Positions 1 to 9,729 of a DNA stretch of 64,000 bases are shown one piece after another. The translations under genes and the position numbers were made by a program. Each line of letters begins with the position of its first letter. The stretch's first letter is position 1. Source of the stretch: an uncultured Eubacteriales bacterium (GTDB lineage: Bacteria > Bacillota > Clostridia > Oscillospirales > Acutalibacteraceae); NCBI GenBank assembly GCA_949293815.1, contig CASFEZ010000001.1:1-64000 (forward strand), written 5' to 3'. The notes under the pieces were generated by a model, which did not search any database, was not told where the DNA came from, and worked only from the letters and a program-made list of their open reading frames with translations.

Positions 1-80
1 TTCTCCACAGATGCGCGGTACGCTTTCACCGTATACTGCAGTGATATTGTCAATAATAATGCGGAACCGTGGAATTCCGA
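1..80 (+). repeat. 80-bp direct repeat, copy 1, inside the Ig-like repeat gene
   Basis: Bases 1-80 are identical to 1117-1196. They encode the end of one three-domain super-repeat of the surface protein. The offset between the copies is 1116 bp, one super-repeat. The identity probably extends further left, outside the window. Confidence 0.9.
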
Positions 81-1317
81 CCCGTTTGTGGTAGACCATG
101 AAGCTCCGACCGATCTTGAGGTAAGCTACGACTCCACCCCCATAGAGAAGATTGAAGAAGGCACGACCTATTTCTTCTATCGTCCGACTGAGGGGGGCAC
201 CGATGTTTCCTCGACTGGCGAGAACGATACCTTTGTAACCATCACCATTCAGGCGAAGGATATTACCTCTGGCGTGGACTATTTCACCTGGTCTTATAAC
301 CGGGAAGAGGGCGCTAGCGAAAGCAATGTGGAAGCCTACTTGGATAGAAAGATTGACGCGACACCGGATACAGAGGATCCATCCATCTATACCGCTGAAA
401 TTATTTTGCCCGAATCGATTGCTGACCAGCTGCGCGGCTCCATTACCTTCTATGCCACGGATATGGCCAACAACAGCAGCGACCCGTTTGCGGACGATAA
501 CTATGTGGTTGTTGTGGATACCATTGCGCCGTATATGACGGTTTCCTATAGCCAGGCCAACGAAACCGAAGAAGACGGCAAGCAGATTCTGAATTATGCC
601 AGCGAGTTTACAGCAACGCTGACCGTAACAGAAGCCAACTTCTACGAAGAGAATATTGTCATTTCCCTTTATAATGGTACAGAAACAGTAAAACTCCCTG
701 AGATTACCTGGAACGCGGATCAGAACCAGGCAGATACCTATGTTGGTGAGTTCACCGTATCCGACCCGGGTGTTTACACCATGGACATCCAGGTGGAGGA
801 TTATTCCGGAAATGTCTTCACCTATCAGTCTCCGGAAATCCGCATTGATACCGCTCCGCCGCTGATTGACGTTTCCTTCTCTCCTGCAACAGCGGTGGCT
901 GACGAAATCAGTTATTACAACGTCGACTGCAAGGCGACGGTGAGCATTACCGAAGATAACTTCGATCCCGAAAAAGTTACGATTGCTGTCACGGCTAAGG
1001 ATATTGCAGGCGATGCGGTTGACATGGAGCAGACCATTGAAGATGTACTCAACGAGCAGCTGCACGCGGCGGAAAAATGGAGCAGTGAGGGCAATAAACA
1101 CAGCATCGAGCTTGCCTTCTCCACAGATGCGCGGTACGCTTTCACCGTATACTGCAGTGATATTGTCAATAATAATGCGGAACCGTGGAATTCCGAAGGA
1201 AGGCGTAACCTATGGTTTCTATCGTCCCGACGAAGAAGAAAGCGATTCCTATGTAACCATCACCATTCAGGCAACAGATGTTACCTCCGGCGTGGACTAT
1301 TTCACCTGGTCTTATAA
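1..1317 (+). CDS. Giant Ig-like repeat surface protein, upstream part (5' end outside window, ends after a frameshift)
   Basis: Frame 1 is open from the first base, so the true start lies to the left of the window. The protein is built of beta-sandwich modules of about 110-130 residues with recurring signatures such as VDTIAP, EANFY, YTF.V...D.SGN and DPFVVDH, typical of bacterial Ig-like repeats in secreted adhesins. Up to about 1196 the translation follows this pattern. After it the frame reads an unrelated Arg-rich tail and stops at 1317, while the Ig-like pattern continues in frame 2. Against the equivalent repeat at 80-157, the copy at 1196 lacks 74 bp, which is not a multiple of three. 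This is therefore the N-terminal portion of one larger gene, broken either genuinely or by a repeat-induced assembly error. No enzyme motif is visible; the role is inferred to be an extracellular stalk or adhesin. Confidence 0.8.
   Translation, partial: FSTDARYAFTVYCSDIVNNNAEPWNSDPFVVDHEAPTDLEVSYDSTPIEKIEEGTTYFFYRPTEGGTDVSSTGENDTFVTITIQAKDITSGVDYFTWSYNREEGASESNVEAYLDRKIDATPDTEDPSIYTAEIILPESIADQLRGSITFYATDMANNSSDPFADDNYVVVVDTIAPYMTVSYSQANETEEDGKQILNYASEFTATLTVTEANFYEENIVISLYNGTETVKLPEITWNADQNQADTYVGEFTVSDPGVYTMDIQVEDYSGNVFTYQSPEIRIDTAPPLIDVSFSPATAVADEISYYNVDCKATVSITEDNFDPEKVTIAVTAKDIAGDAVDMEQTIEDVLNEQLHAAEKWSSEGNKHSIELAFSTDARYAFTVYCSDIVNNNAEPWNSEGRRNLWFLSSRRRRKRFLCNHHHSGNRCYLRRGLFHLVL
1117..1196 (+). 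repeat. 80-bp direct repeat, copy 2, ending at the frameshift point
   Basis: Identical to bases 1-80. Exactly where the identity ends, the sequence jumps to the position equivalent to about base 154 of the first copy, leaving out 74 bp and shifting the frame. Such a jump at the edge of a perfect repeat suggests slippage, recombination or mis-assembly. Confidence 0.9.
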
Positions 1318-4300
1318 CCGGGAAGATGGCGCCAGCGAAAGCAATGTGAAAGCCTACCTGGATAGAAAGATTGAGGCAACCCCGGATTCTAAGGATTCCT
1401 CACTCTATACCGCTGAAATTATTTTGCCCGAATCGATTGCCGACCAGCTGCGTGGCTCCATTACCTTCTATGCAACGGATATGGCAACTAACAGCAGCGA
1501 CCCGCTTGCAGACGACAACTATGTGATTGTCGTGGATACGATTGCCCCAGGCAGAGATGTTGCCTACAGCGAGGCCATTGTCCTGGAACGCGACACGATG
1601 CTCGCAGTTGACGAATACGAGGAAGGCGACGATGTCATTCTGTACTATCAGACCGAGGCAACCGTTACCCTGACCATCAAAGAGGCGAACTTCTACAGCG
1701 AAGATGTGGTTCTGGCTGTCACCAAAGACGGCACAGCCCTCACCGCTGAGGAACTGCCGGCTATCACCTGGACGGATGAAAGCGCAGATGTACATATCGG
1801 TACCTTCACCCTGTCCGGTGACGGCGACTACACCTTTACGGTAACGCTGACGGATCGTTCCGGCAACCCGATGACGACCTACAACTCCCACGAAATTCAT
1901 ATTGATAACACAGCGCCGGTCATCTCGGTGGAATATACGTCAGACGCAGAGGCGAAGAACGGTAAATACTTCAAAGCCGACCGCACAGCCATTATTACAA
2001 TTGTGGAGCATAACTTCCTTGCGGATGCGGTAGCTTCCGCGATTACTGCGGTGAATGTAGCGGGTGATCCCCTTGGCAATGCCGAAGAGATTACCAATGG
2101 CTTTGCCCGGGCGCTGGCCTCTCGCGACAGCTGGCGGCCGGTGGACGGCGTAGAGGATACCTATGTGGCGAGAATTACCTTCTCCACAGACGCAGCGTAT
2201 ACCTTCTCCCTGTCCTTTGCCGATATTGTCGGCAACGAAGCGGTCACATATACCGCCGATCCGTTTGTGATTGACCATGCGGCGCCGACAGATCCGGTGG
2301 TGGTTTCCCGTGCGACTCCCGTCATCGAGCGTGTGATTGCCGCACTGACCTTTGGGTTCTACGATCCCTCGGTTACCTATACCATTCAGGCAAACGATGA
2401 AATCGCCGGTATCGACTATTTCGACTGGAGCTACACCCGTCAGGATGGCGTCAGCACCGAAAAGAACGCAGAAAGCGAAACCGGCAGAATCACCGATATC
2501 ACTTATAGTGAGGACAACAGAACCGCCACCGCGAGCTTTACGCTTTCGGCTGAGGAGGAGAAGCAATATCGCGGCTCGATCTCCTTTACGGCAACTGACC
2601 GGGCGGGCAACACCAACGGCGCCTTAAATGACAGCGCATATGTCAGCGTGGTGGATACCATCGCGCCCGACAGAACCGTAGCTTACAGCGAAGCACGCGT
2701 ATTGGATCGCGCATCCATGACAGACGTTGAGAGCTATTCCGAGGGTCAGGATGTCATCCTCTACTATCAGACCGCTGCAACCGTTACCCTTACGGTAACA
2801 GAGGCTAACTTCTACAGCGAAGATGTGGTTCTGGCTGTCACCAAAAACGGTACAGCCCTTACCGCGGAAGAGCTTCCCGCCATCAGCTGGACCGATGAAA
2901 GCGCGGATGTGCATGTCGGCACCTTCACCCTGGCAGGCGACGGCGATTATACCTTTACGGTAAATCTGACCGACCGTTCCGGCAATGTGATGAATACGTA
3001 CGCTTCTCATGAAATTCGCATTGATGCCACAGCGCCGCAGATGACGGTTTCCTATGCCTCGGCTGTTGAGGCGCTGAACGGAAGATATTACAGCGAAAAC
3101 CGCACGGCCACGATTACCATAGTGGACCATAACTTCCTGGCAGATGCTGTGGTAGCCGTGGTTACGGCACAGGATGTACAGGGTAACGACATTGCGGGAG
3201 CGGAAGAAATTGCCAATGGTTTTGCTTCTTACCTGCGTTCGCGTTCTTCCTGGACAGCAGTTGAGGGCGAGGCGGATACCTATCAGGCAACTATTACCTT
3301 TGCCGAGGACGCCCAGTACACCTTCTCCTTAAGCTATGCCGATATTATCGGCAATGCAGCGGAGTCCTATCTGGCTGACCCGTTTGTGGTAGACCATACC
3401 CCGGCGACTGACGCGGTCGTGGTTTCCCGCGTAACACCTGTGGCAGAGCGTATCCTCTCGGCGCTGACCTTCGGTTTCTATAACCCGAATGTGACCTATA
3501 CCATTCAGGCCGGCGACGATATTTCCGGCGTGGATTACTTTAACTGGTCCTTTGCGCGTCAAAGCGGCGCAGCCGAATCCAATGTGGAGAGCGAGAGCGG
3601 CGTTTTGGATGCTGCCAATATCACCTACAGCGAAAACGGCAGAACCGCTACCGCCAGCTTTACTTTGACAGCCGAACAGGATATCCAGTATCGCGGCTCC
3701 ATCTCCTTTACGGCAACAGACCGCGCCGGCAATACCAACGGCGCATTGGCAGACAATGCTTATGTGAGCATTGTGGATACCATTTCGCCTGAAATCAGCA
3801 TTTCCTACGATATGGGTGAGTCGGCTGTGCGCTATGTCAACGCGAACGGCAACGATGCCGAATCTTTCGAAGAGGCATCTCATGTCTATGTCGGCGGCAC
3901 CGTCACTGCCACCATTACCATCAACGAAACCAACTTCTTTGATGGCAGCGTGCAGGACGACGGCAGTGTGATTCACCAGGTGGGCCTGCTGCTGACGGCA
4001 GTCAGTGACTCCGGCAACGAAAGCCGCACCGAATATTTGCCCGCCGGTGCTGCGCAAATGTTTGATAATGCAGACACGCAGAACATTGAGTGGACACGCG
4101 AGGGCGACACGTATACCATAACGCTTGTGTTAAGCGACAGCGCGGATTATGTGTTGACGGCAATGTACGCAGATTTGTCCGGTAACGCTTCTTCGATTAC
4201 TGCAAATGACGGTACATTTACCCTCAATACCTATACCTCCAAAACCATTACCGTTGATAAGAATGCACCGCGTATCTATGTTGATTATACGCGGGAAGAT

Positions 4301-6565
4301 CCAATCAATGTGATTGACGGCCGCGCGTATTTCGACCAGAATCAAAGCGCAGAGATCACCATTCGTGATCATAACTTCCGCGCGTCTGAGGTTGCGGTCG
4401 TGGTAACCGCACAGGATGTTACCGGTGCAGATGTTCTGGTACAGGATTATGCCGCGCAGCTCTCTGACGAGTCGGCCTGGCGCCACTATGACTATGCCGG
4501 CAACCGTGTTGACGCAGACGCGCCCGATGCATATCGTCATGTGGCGGACATTCAGTTCACCACCGATGCCAATTACACCTTTGATATTTCCTATATTGAC
4601 CTTGCGCTGAACCACGCCACGGATTACACCGAGGATCTGTTTACCGTTGACAAGGCGAATCCGTATAACCTGAGCGTTCAGTACAGTACACCGGTTTGGA
4701 GCAATATTCTCGAATCGATTTCCTTCCTGTATTACAACGCCAGGGCAACCGTTACCGTTTCCGCCGACGATGATACATCCGGCATTTGGCACTATCTGTA
4801 CAGCTATGTCAATGCCGCCGGTGTCAGCAGTGTGAATGCACAACTGCTGAACGAGGCGATTTCCAACGCGACCATTACCCAGGACGGCAAGACCTTCAGC
4901 GCAACCTTCCAGATTCCGCGCGAGGCCTTGCGCGATACGAATCAGTTTAACGGCATTGTTCGCTTCACCGCTTATGACCGCGTAGAGCGCAACACCGATG
5001 CCCAGAGCACAACCCATGTGATTGTGGATAATATTGCGCCGGTCGGCACGGTAACATTCAGCCAGCCCGTTCAGAATGTCGGCGATGTTTCCTACTACGC
5101 CGGAGATATTCAAGGCACAATCACCATCACCGAGGCAAACTTCTTTGCTGAGGATGTGACAGTGCTTGTCAACAATACGCCGATTTCCGTACAATGGGTG
5201 AACAACAGCGTGGATTTGCACACAGGCAGCTTCACCTTGAGCGGCGATGGCGATTATGTGGTGACGGTGCAGTATGCAGACCGTTCCAGCAATACCATGG
5301 CGACCTACACGTCCAACCAGCTGACCATCGACACCATAGACCCGGTCATCACCGTTTCCAATATTCAGAACCAGTCTGCGAACAACGCAGAGACCATCAG
5401 TGTCTCGGTATCGGTTACCGACCGGAACATTGAATCCTCGTCGTTCACCCCGGCTCTGTCGGCAATTGTTCGTGTTGACAACGGCGACGGAACTTACAGC
5501 TATGAGCGCCAGACCATTTCGCTCGGCTCGCCTGCTGTTTCCACAAACGGCTCCGGTGATACGGTTTATACTTACACCATTGCCAATTTGGATGTGGACG
5601 GTTACTACTCCCTGACCGCCAGCGCCACCGATAACGCCGGTCATACCGTATCGTCCATGACGGCGGAGAATACGTCCGGCGGTACATCCACCGTTCAGGA
5701 GGTTGACTGGTCCGTTAACCGCAACGGTTCAACGTTCTCCATTGAAACCCGCCACAACGATAAATATTCGTCCGCTCCGGAGCAGATGCTGGAAAATCAG
5801 CTGAACGATTCGTTTGCGAACGACCGGGTCGAAGTGGTCATTTATGAGTACAACGTTGACCTTGTGAATACCGATGCGACCATGCAGACGGTTCTGACCC
5901 TGAACGACGGCAGTGCGCCGCAAACCATTGAGCTGGTCGATACCGCCGAGGACGGCACCGGCAACTACGACAAGAACCTGCTTGCAGACAGCGCTGTCAG
6001 CAGCGACGCCTGGTACACGAATGTCTACACCCTCGACAACAGCTATTTTGATCATGACGGCACCTATTCGGTCAACCTGTTGACCTATGACCGTGCGACC
6101 AACAGCAATATCAACAGCAAGGATAGTTCCGGCATGATCAGCTTCGTGCTTGACCGTACTGCACCTGTTGTTACCGCAAACATCGTTTCCGGTCAGAACG
6201 TCAACGAAGAGTCGTTTACCGTAGAGTTCATGATTAACGATTTGAACCTGAATCCGGAAACCATTGCCGTAACGGTGAATGGCAGCGAGGTTGTTCCCGA
6301 AAGCATCGGTGCCAATGAGTATACGTTTGTGCTCGATGAATCTTCGGCTTCCAGAACCATTGAAATCACGGCGCAGGACTATGCGGGCAACACCGCAGAG
6401 GCCTTCCGCGCTGAAAATGTAACGATTTCCAGCAATGTGCTTGTTATCTTCTATGCCAACAAGCCGCTCTTCTGGGGCAGCGTGGCTGGTGTGGTTGGTT
6501 TGACCGCCATACTGGTTGTGATTATCCTGGTCAAGAGAAGAAAGAAAGACGAAGAAACACGCTAA
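1199..6565 (+). CDS. Giant Ig-like repeat surface protein, downstream part with C-terminal membrane anchor
   Basis: This is the frame-2 continuation of the gene broken at about 1196. It has no convincing start codon or ribosome binding site of its own, so it should be read together with the upstream part. About 1789 residues contain three further super-repeats of roughly 1.12-1.25 kb. Each has three Ig-like modules, recognisable from DPFV.DH..PTD near 2261 and 3380 and a diverged copy near 4636, followed by more diverged modules. Near the C-terminus a hydrophobic helix (about 6480-6536) is followed by a short basic tail of Lys, Arg and Glu, so the protein should be anchored in the membrane with almost all of it outside. 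There is no LPXTG motif. It lies 112 bp upstream of the PP2C gene on the same strand and is probably part of the FHA locus. Function is inferred: adhesin or sensing stalk. Confidence 0.8.
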   Translation, partial: EGVTYGFYRPDEEESDSYVTITIQATDVTSGVDYFTWSYNREDGASESNVKAYLDRKIEATPDSKDSSLYTAEIILPESIADQLRGSITFYATDMATNSSDPLADDNYVIVVDTIAPGRDVAYSEAIVLERDTMLAVDEYEEGDDVILYYQTEATVTLTIKEANFYSEDVVLAVTKDGTALTAEELPAITWTDESADVHIGTFTLSGDGDYTFTVTLTDRSGNPMTTYNSHEIHIDNTAPVISVEYTSDAEAKNGKYFKADRTAIITIVEHNFLADAVASAITAVNVAGDPLGNAEEITNGFARALASRDSWRPVDGVEDTYVARITFSTDAAYTFSLSFADIVGNEAVTYTADPFVIDHAAPTDPVVVSRATPVIERVIAALTFGFYDPSVTYTIQANDEIAGIDYFDWSYTRQDGVSTEKNAESETGRITDITYSEDNRTATASFTLSAEEEKQYRGSISFTATDRAGNTNGALNDSAYVSVVDTIAPDRTVAYSEARVLDRASMTDVESYSEGQDVILYYQTAATVTLTVTEANFYSEDVVLAVTKNGTALTAEELPAISWTDESADVHVGTFTLAGDGDYTFTVNLTDRSGNVMNTYASHEIRIDATAPQMTVSYASAVEALNGRYYSENRTATITIVDHNFLADAVVAVVTAQDVQGNDIAGAEEIANGFASYLRSRSSWTAVEGEADTYQATITFAEDAQYTFSLSYADIIGNAAESYLADPFVVDHTPATDAVVVSRVTPVAERILSALTFGFYNPNVTYTIQAGDDISGVDYFNWSFARQSGAAESNVESESGVLDAANITYSENGRTATASFTLTAEQDIQYRGSISFTATDRAGNTNGALADNAYVSIVDTISPEISISYDMGESAVRYVNANGNDAESFEEASHVYVGGTVTATITINETNFFDGSVQDDGSVIHQVGLLLTAVSDSGNESRTEYLPAGAAQMFDNADTQNIEWTREGDTYTITLVLSDSADYVLTAMYADLSGNASSITANDGTFTLNTYTSKTITVDKNAPRIYVDYTREDPINVIDGRAYFDQNQSAEITIRDHNFRASEVAVVVTAQDVTGADVLVQDYAAQLSDESAWRHYDYAGNRVDADAPDAYRHVADIQFTTDANYTFDISYIDLALNHATDYTEDLFTVDKANPYNLSVQYSTPVWSNILESISFLYYNARATVTVSADDDTSGIWHYLYSYVNAAGVSSVNAQLLNEAISNATITQDGKTFSATFQIPREALRDTNQFNGIVRFTAYDRVERNTDAQSTTHVIVDNIAPVGTVTFSQPVQNVGDVSYYAGDIQGTITITEANFFAEDVTVLVNNTPISVQWVNNSVDLHTGSFTLSGDGDYVVTVQYADRSSNTMATYTSNQLTIDTIDPVITVSNIQNQSANNAETISVSVSVTDRNIESSSFTPALSAIVRVDNGDGTYSYERQTISLGSPAVSTNGSGDTVYTYTIANLDVDGYYSLTASATDNAGHTVSSMTAENTSGGTSTVQEVDWSVNRNGSTFSIETRHNDKYSSAPEQMLENQLNDSFANDRVEVVIYEYNVDLVNTDATMQTVLTLNDGSAPQTIELVDTAEDGTGNYDKNLLADSAVSSDAWYTNVYTLDNSYFDHDGTYSVNLLTYDRATNSNINSKDSSGMISFVLDRTAPVVTANIVSGQNVNEESFTVEFMINDLNLNPETIAVTVNGSEVVPESIGANEYTFVLDESSASRTIEITAQDYAGNTAEAFRAENVTISSNVLVIFYANKPLFWGSVAGVVGLTAILVVIILVKRRKKDEETR

Positions 6566-6579
6566 ACCGTGTTCCCACC

Positions 6580-6620
6580 CTGCAGAGTACGCGGTGCATT
6601 TTGCACCGCTGACTCTGCAG
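6580..6620 (+). other. Intergenic hairpin without T-run
   Basis: A 9-bp outer stem (CTGCAGAGT / ACTCTGCAG) encloses a second stem (GCGGTGCA / TGCACCGC) with a TTTT loop. It lies between the surface-protein stop and the PP2C gene. With no T-tract after it, it is more likely an RNA processing or stability element than an intrinsic terminator. Confidence 0.55.
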
Positions 6621-6677
6621 CGGTACTACAACGTACGCGATACGCAAAAGGTAACGCGATAAAACGGAGGATTAGAT

Positions 6678-7412
6678 ATGATAGAATATGCGACAGTATC
6701 TGAAATCGGAGAAAAAGAACACAACGAGGATGCGGTCAAAGTCTTTGTCAATCAGCCGTTTTCGACTTATGGGTTTGTGCTGGCCGATGGTCTTGGCGGG
6801 CACGGTCATGGCGATGTTGCCTCTAACCTTGTGGTGGACTACGTCGGTGCCGCGATTGAGAATACCGACCATATGAATGAATTCTTCATGGACGAATGCT
6901 TTATTGCGGCGCAAAATATGCTGATGCAGGAAAAAGAGAAGAAAATGCTGCCGGCAATTAAAACCACCATGGTGTTTTTACTGCTATCTGACCAATACGC
7001 CCAGTGGGGACATATCGGCGACTCAAGGCTGTATCACTTCCGCGACGGAAAACAGCTGAGCCGCACGCTGGATCACAGCGTTCCGCAATTGTTGGCGCTG
7101 AGCGGTCAAATCAAAGAAAAAGAGATTCGCCACCATCCGGACCGCAGCGTGCTGCTGCGCGCCATGGGCGCCGAATGGGACGAACCCTGTTATGAGATCG
7201 ACCAGCGGCAATTAAAAGTATTAAAAGGGGATACCTTCCTGCTCTGTTCCGACGGATTTTGGGAGTGGATTGATGAAAAATCGATGATACGCATCTTGAA
7301 AAAAGAGCCTTCCACCTATGATGCGCTCCGTGAAATGACCGCAGAGGTAAGGGCAAACGGCATGGGAAGCGGCATGGATAACTATTCTGCTGTGCTTGTC
7401 AACATCAAATAA
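6678..7412 (+). CDS. PP2C-family protein phosphatase (first copy)
   Basis: A 244-residue metal-dependent Ser/Thr phosphatase of the PPM/PP2C type. The metal-binding motifs are visible: EHNED near residue 16, DGLGGHGHG near 35, GDSRLY near 113, CSDGFWE near 188 and a terminal MDNYS. There is no membrane segment, so it should act in the cytoplasm. A GGAGG site at 6666-6670 precedes the ATG by 7 bases. It starts the tightly packed run of FHA and kinase genes; the next gene begins 15 bp after its stop. By analogy with Stp/PrpC phosphatases paired with kinases, it should remove phosphate from Ser/Thr targets of the two kinases encoded nearby (inference). A second, diverged PP2C lies at 11118. Confidence 0.93.
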   Translation: MIEYATVSEIGEKEHNEDAVKVFVNQPFSTYGFVLADGLGGHGHGDVASNLVVDYVGAAIENTDHMNEFFMDECFIAAQNMLMQEKEKKMLPAIKTTMVFLLLSDQYAQWGHIGDSRLYHFRDGKQLSRTLDHSVPQLLALSGQIKEKEIRHHPDRSVLLRAMGAEWDEPCYEIDQRQLKVLKGDTFLLCSDGFWEWIDEKSMIRILKKEPSTYDALREMTAEVRANGMGSGMDNYSAVLVNIK

Positions 7413-7427
7413 CCGGAGGTGCCGAAC

Positions 7428-8006
7428 ATGGCAATTGTACAGTGTGTGAATCATCATTATTACGATGACGCTCTGAATACGTCTTGCCCGTATTGCGACA
7501 ATGAAACGAATACCGCTGTTTTATATGAACAGCCGGAAAAAGAAGATAACACCGTTTTGATTCCCAACGGCGATAACACCTCCCGTCCGATGGATGCGAT
7601 GGAAACGCAGGGGTATGGGGAGTCTGTACAGGAATACGAAAAAACCATCGGCATTTTTTTGGATGCCAATGAAAATATATTAACCGTCGGCTGGCTTGTT
7701 TGTACCAAAGGGCTGGCAAAGGGAAAGAGCTTCCCCTTACACGCCGGCAGAAATTTTGCGGGTCGCTCGCTGGATATGGATATTGTCCTGCCGGATGAGG
7801 CGACGGTTTCGCGCAGCAAACACTTTTCTGTGGTCTATGACCCGAAGAGCGTTCAATATTATCTGGTTGCGGACGGCGCTTCGGTTTATATCAATGACGT
7901 GCCGCTGTCCGACCAATGTGAACTGACAGACGGCGATGAAATAACGGCAGGGGATTGTACGTTTGTTTTTGTACCGTTTTGTAAGGAGGGGCGTGTTTGG
8001 GAATGA
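7428..8006 (+). CDS. Zinc-ribbon/FHA domain protein (first copy)
   Basis: A 192-residue cytoplasmic protein. The N-terminus has a likely zinc knuckle, Cys7 in the context CVNHHYYD and CPYC near residue 25. A Ser/Thr/Glu-rich linker follows, then a C-terminal FHA domain (about 85-190) with AGRNFAGR, the phosphothreonine-contact motif SRSKH and a final strand ending near FVPFC. The usual Asn-Gly after the loop is replaced by IND. The ATG at 7428 is preferred over a GTG at 7419 because GGAGG at 7415-7419 is then correctly spaced. The stop overlaps the next start (ATGA), indicating translational coupling. It is clearly paralogous to the protein at 12121, sharing GWLVC, GRNF.GR and YEPKS/YDPKS motifs. 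Probable role: soluble reader of phosphothreonine. Confidence 0.88.
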   Translation: MAIVQCVNHHYYDDALNTSCPYCDNETNTAVLYEQPEKEDNTVLIPNGDNTSRPMDAMETQGYGESVQEYEKTIGIFLDANENILTVGWLVCTKGLAKGKSFPLHAGRNFAGRSLDMDIVLPDEATVSRSKHFSVVYDPKSVQYYLVADGASVYINDVPLSDQCELTDGDEITAGDCTFVFVPFCKEGRVWE

Positions 8007-9724
8007 AAAAAGTGGCAGTTTTTCTGGTGGTTGCCGTGATGTGCCTTGCCTGGATTCCGTCCCGGGGCGTGGCAGCGGATAATATTTTGCAATTTTCTCA
8101 AATAACCGCAGCGATGCCGCAGCTGCAAGTCGAGCTGAAGGGCTCCGGCTTTGCTGCCTCCGCCATCTCCGCCTCCTTCGGCGGCGAAGCGCTTACCGTA
8201 GAGGATGTGCATGTATATGACCCGTCGCAGGATACCACATGCGCCTATTTGCTGATTGACCTGTCCACTTCCATGGAATACGGCAATTTTTCTTTTCTGA
8301 AAGAAAATGTAAAAAGATATATCAATAGTATGGGGTCTTCCGACCGGGTTGTTGTTTTAACCTTCGGCGAAACCCGGGTGCAAACGCTGTTGACCGGCGA
8401 TGAATCAAAGGCAGATATGCTGGCGGCGATTGATTCACTTGACTGTACGGAAGAGGGCACATTATTCTATGAAGCATTGAGTACGGCCTACCAAATGGCA
8501 ACTGCTTCGCAGAGCACTTACGACAGAACCTATGCCATCGCTTTTTCGGACGGTGTAGATTATCAAAAAGGCAATACCACATACGAAGAGGTTTTGGCGT
8601 CTTATCAAAGTCATTTGCTGCCGCTGTACGCTGCCTGCTGCACCAATGCCTCAAAAGAAGCAGCCGACCGGTTCGGCGAGCTGACGCGCGCTTCCGGCGG
8701 TGAGCTGGTTTTTATGTATAATGAAGACGATTTTGATACCTTGTTGTCCTATATCAACCAGGTAACCCTGGTACGCTTGCTTGCAACAAGCAGTGTTGCA
8801 GATGGGCAGGAAAAACTGCTGATGATACAGGCGAACGGCATGCAGGCGTCGCAAAGCGTGCCGGTGCTTTTCTCTATGGCAGATGCCGTGCCGCCGACAG
8901 TTTCCCAGGTTCATTATGATGCCGAAAAAGATGCGCTGGTCATCACATTTTCCGAGGCGGTAAGCGGCGCTATGGACCCCGGGGCATACACCGTGGCGGA
9001 TCGCAGCGGCGATGCGGTAGAGGTGCTCTCCGTTGCGCCCTCGCAGGAGGCCAATACCGTGGAGCTGAAGCTGGACGGTCTGAAGAACGGTGAGTACGCT
9101 GTGCGCTTCAACGGTATTACAGATTTATCCCAACCGGCGAATTTGCTGGAGGGCAGTGTTGATTTTATTGCACAAAACATACAGGAATCTTCACAGTTCG
9201 GCTCGGTACTTGTCATTGTGCTGATTTTTTTGATTGTGGTTATTCTCGTTGGCATTCTGGTTGTCGTTTTGGTCATGCAGAAGGGCAAGCCGGTCAATAC
9301 GATGCCCGCGATTCCGGTCAGATATGAACCGCCGCAGCCCGAGGAGCCGATTTCCGCGCCGGAGTTGGAAACACCTCAGCCCACAGAACCTTTCCGCCAC
9401 CATGTACCGGCGAATAATCTGTATCGCATTCAGTTGAGCATTCGCAATGGCAGCTCGCCGGCCAGAAATTTGGAACTGACCATTTCAAGCAGCCTGGTCG
9501 TGGGCAGATCCTCAACCTGTGATGTTTATATTGATGATATGAAGCTGTCGCGTCAGCATTTTATCATAGAACAGGACGACGGCGTATTTTACGTGATGGA
9601 TCTGCAATCGAAAAACGGCACGCTGCTCAATGGCAACCGTGTCCACAGCAGACAGCTGCTGCGCAGCGGTGATGTGATTACCGCCGGGTTGTCGGATATT
9701 ATGTTCAAATATATTGGAAGGTGA
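8003..9724 (+). CDS. Secreted vWA domain, membrane helix, cytoplasmic FHA protein
   Basis: 573 residues. An N-terminal signal peptide (about 1-27) is followed by a von Willebrand A domain with an intact MIDAS start DLSTS (Asp86, Ser88, Ser90) and a later SDG. Next come an SbsA/Big_5-like Ig domain (about 295-380), one membrane helix (about 399-424), a Pro/Glu-rich linker and a C-terminal FHA domain (about 480-573) with VVGRS, SRQHF and KNGT motifs. The layout puts the metal-dependent adhesion domain outside and the phosphopeptide reader inside. The start overlaps the previous stop as ATGA, with AAGGAGGGG upstream; a TTG at 7997 is an alternative. Inference: a transmembrane receptor whose FHA domain docks on phosphorylated partners such as the kinase encoded next. 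Confidence 0.9.
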   Translation: MKKVAVFLVVAVMCLAWIPSRGVAADNILQFSQITAAMPQLQVELKGSGFAASAISASFGGEALTVEDVHVYDPSQDTTCAYLLIDLSTSMEYGNFSFLKENVKRYINSMGSSDRVVVLTFGETRVQTLLTGDESKADMLAAIDSLDCTEEGTLFYEALSTAYQMATASQSTYDRTYAIAFSDGVDYQKGNTTYEEVLASYQSHLLPLYAACCTNASKEAADRFGELTRASGGELVFMYNEDDFDTLLSYINQVTLVRLLATSSVADGQEKLLMIQANGMQASQSVPVLFSMADAVPPTVSQVHYDAEKDALVITFSEAVSGAMDPGAYTVADRSGDAVEVLSVAPSQEANTVELKLDGLKNGEYAVRFNGITDLSQPANLLEGSVDFIAQNIQESSQFGSVLVIVLIFLIVVILVGILVVVLVMQKGKPVNTMPAIPVRYEPPQPEEPISAPELETPQPTEPFRHHVPANNLYRIQLSIRNGSSPARNLELTISSSLVVGRSSTCDVYIDDMKLSRQHFIIEQDDGVFYVMDLQSKNGTLLNGNRVHSRQLLRSGDVITAGLSDIMFKYIGR

Positions 9725-9729
9725 AACCG

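Noticed and set aside
4130-5644. A 504-codon open frame on the - strand inside the giant Ig-like gene
   Set aside because: It is a shadow of the biased codon pattern in the repeat gene; its translation is Gly/Val/Ile-rich without domains, and other long - frames occur across the same gene.
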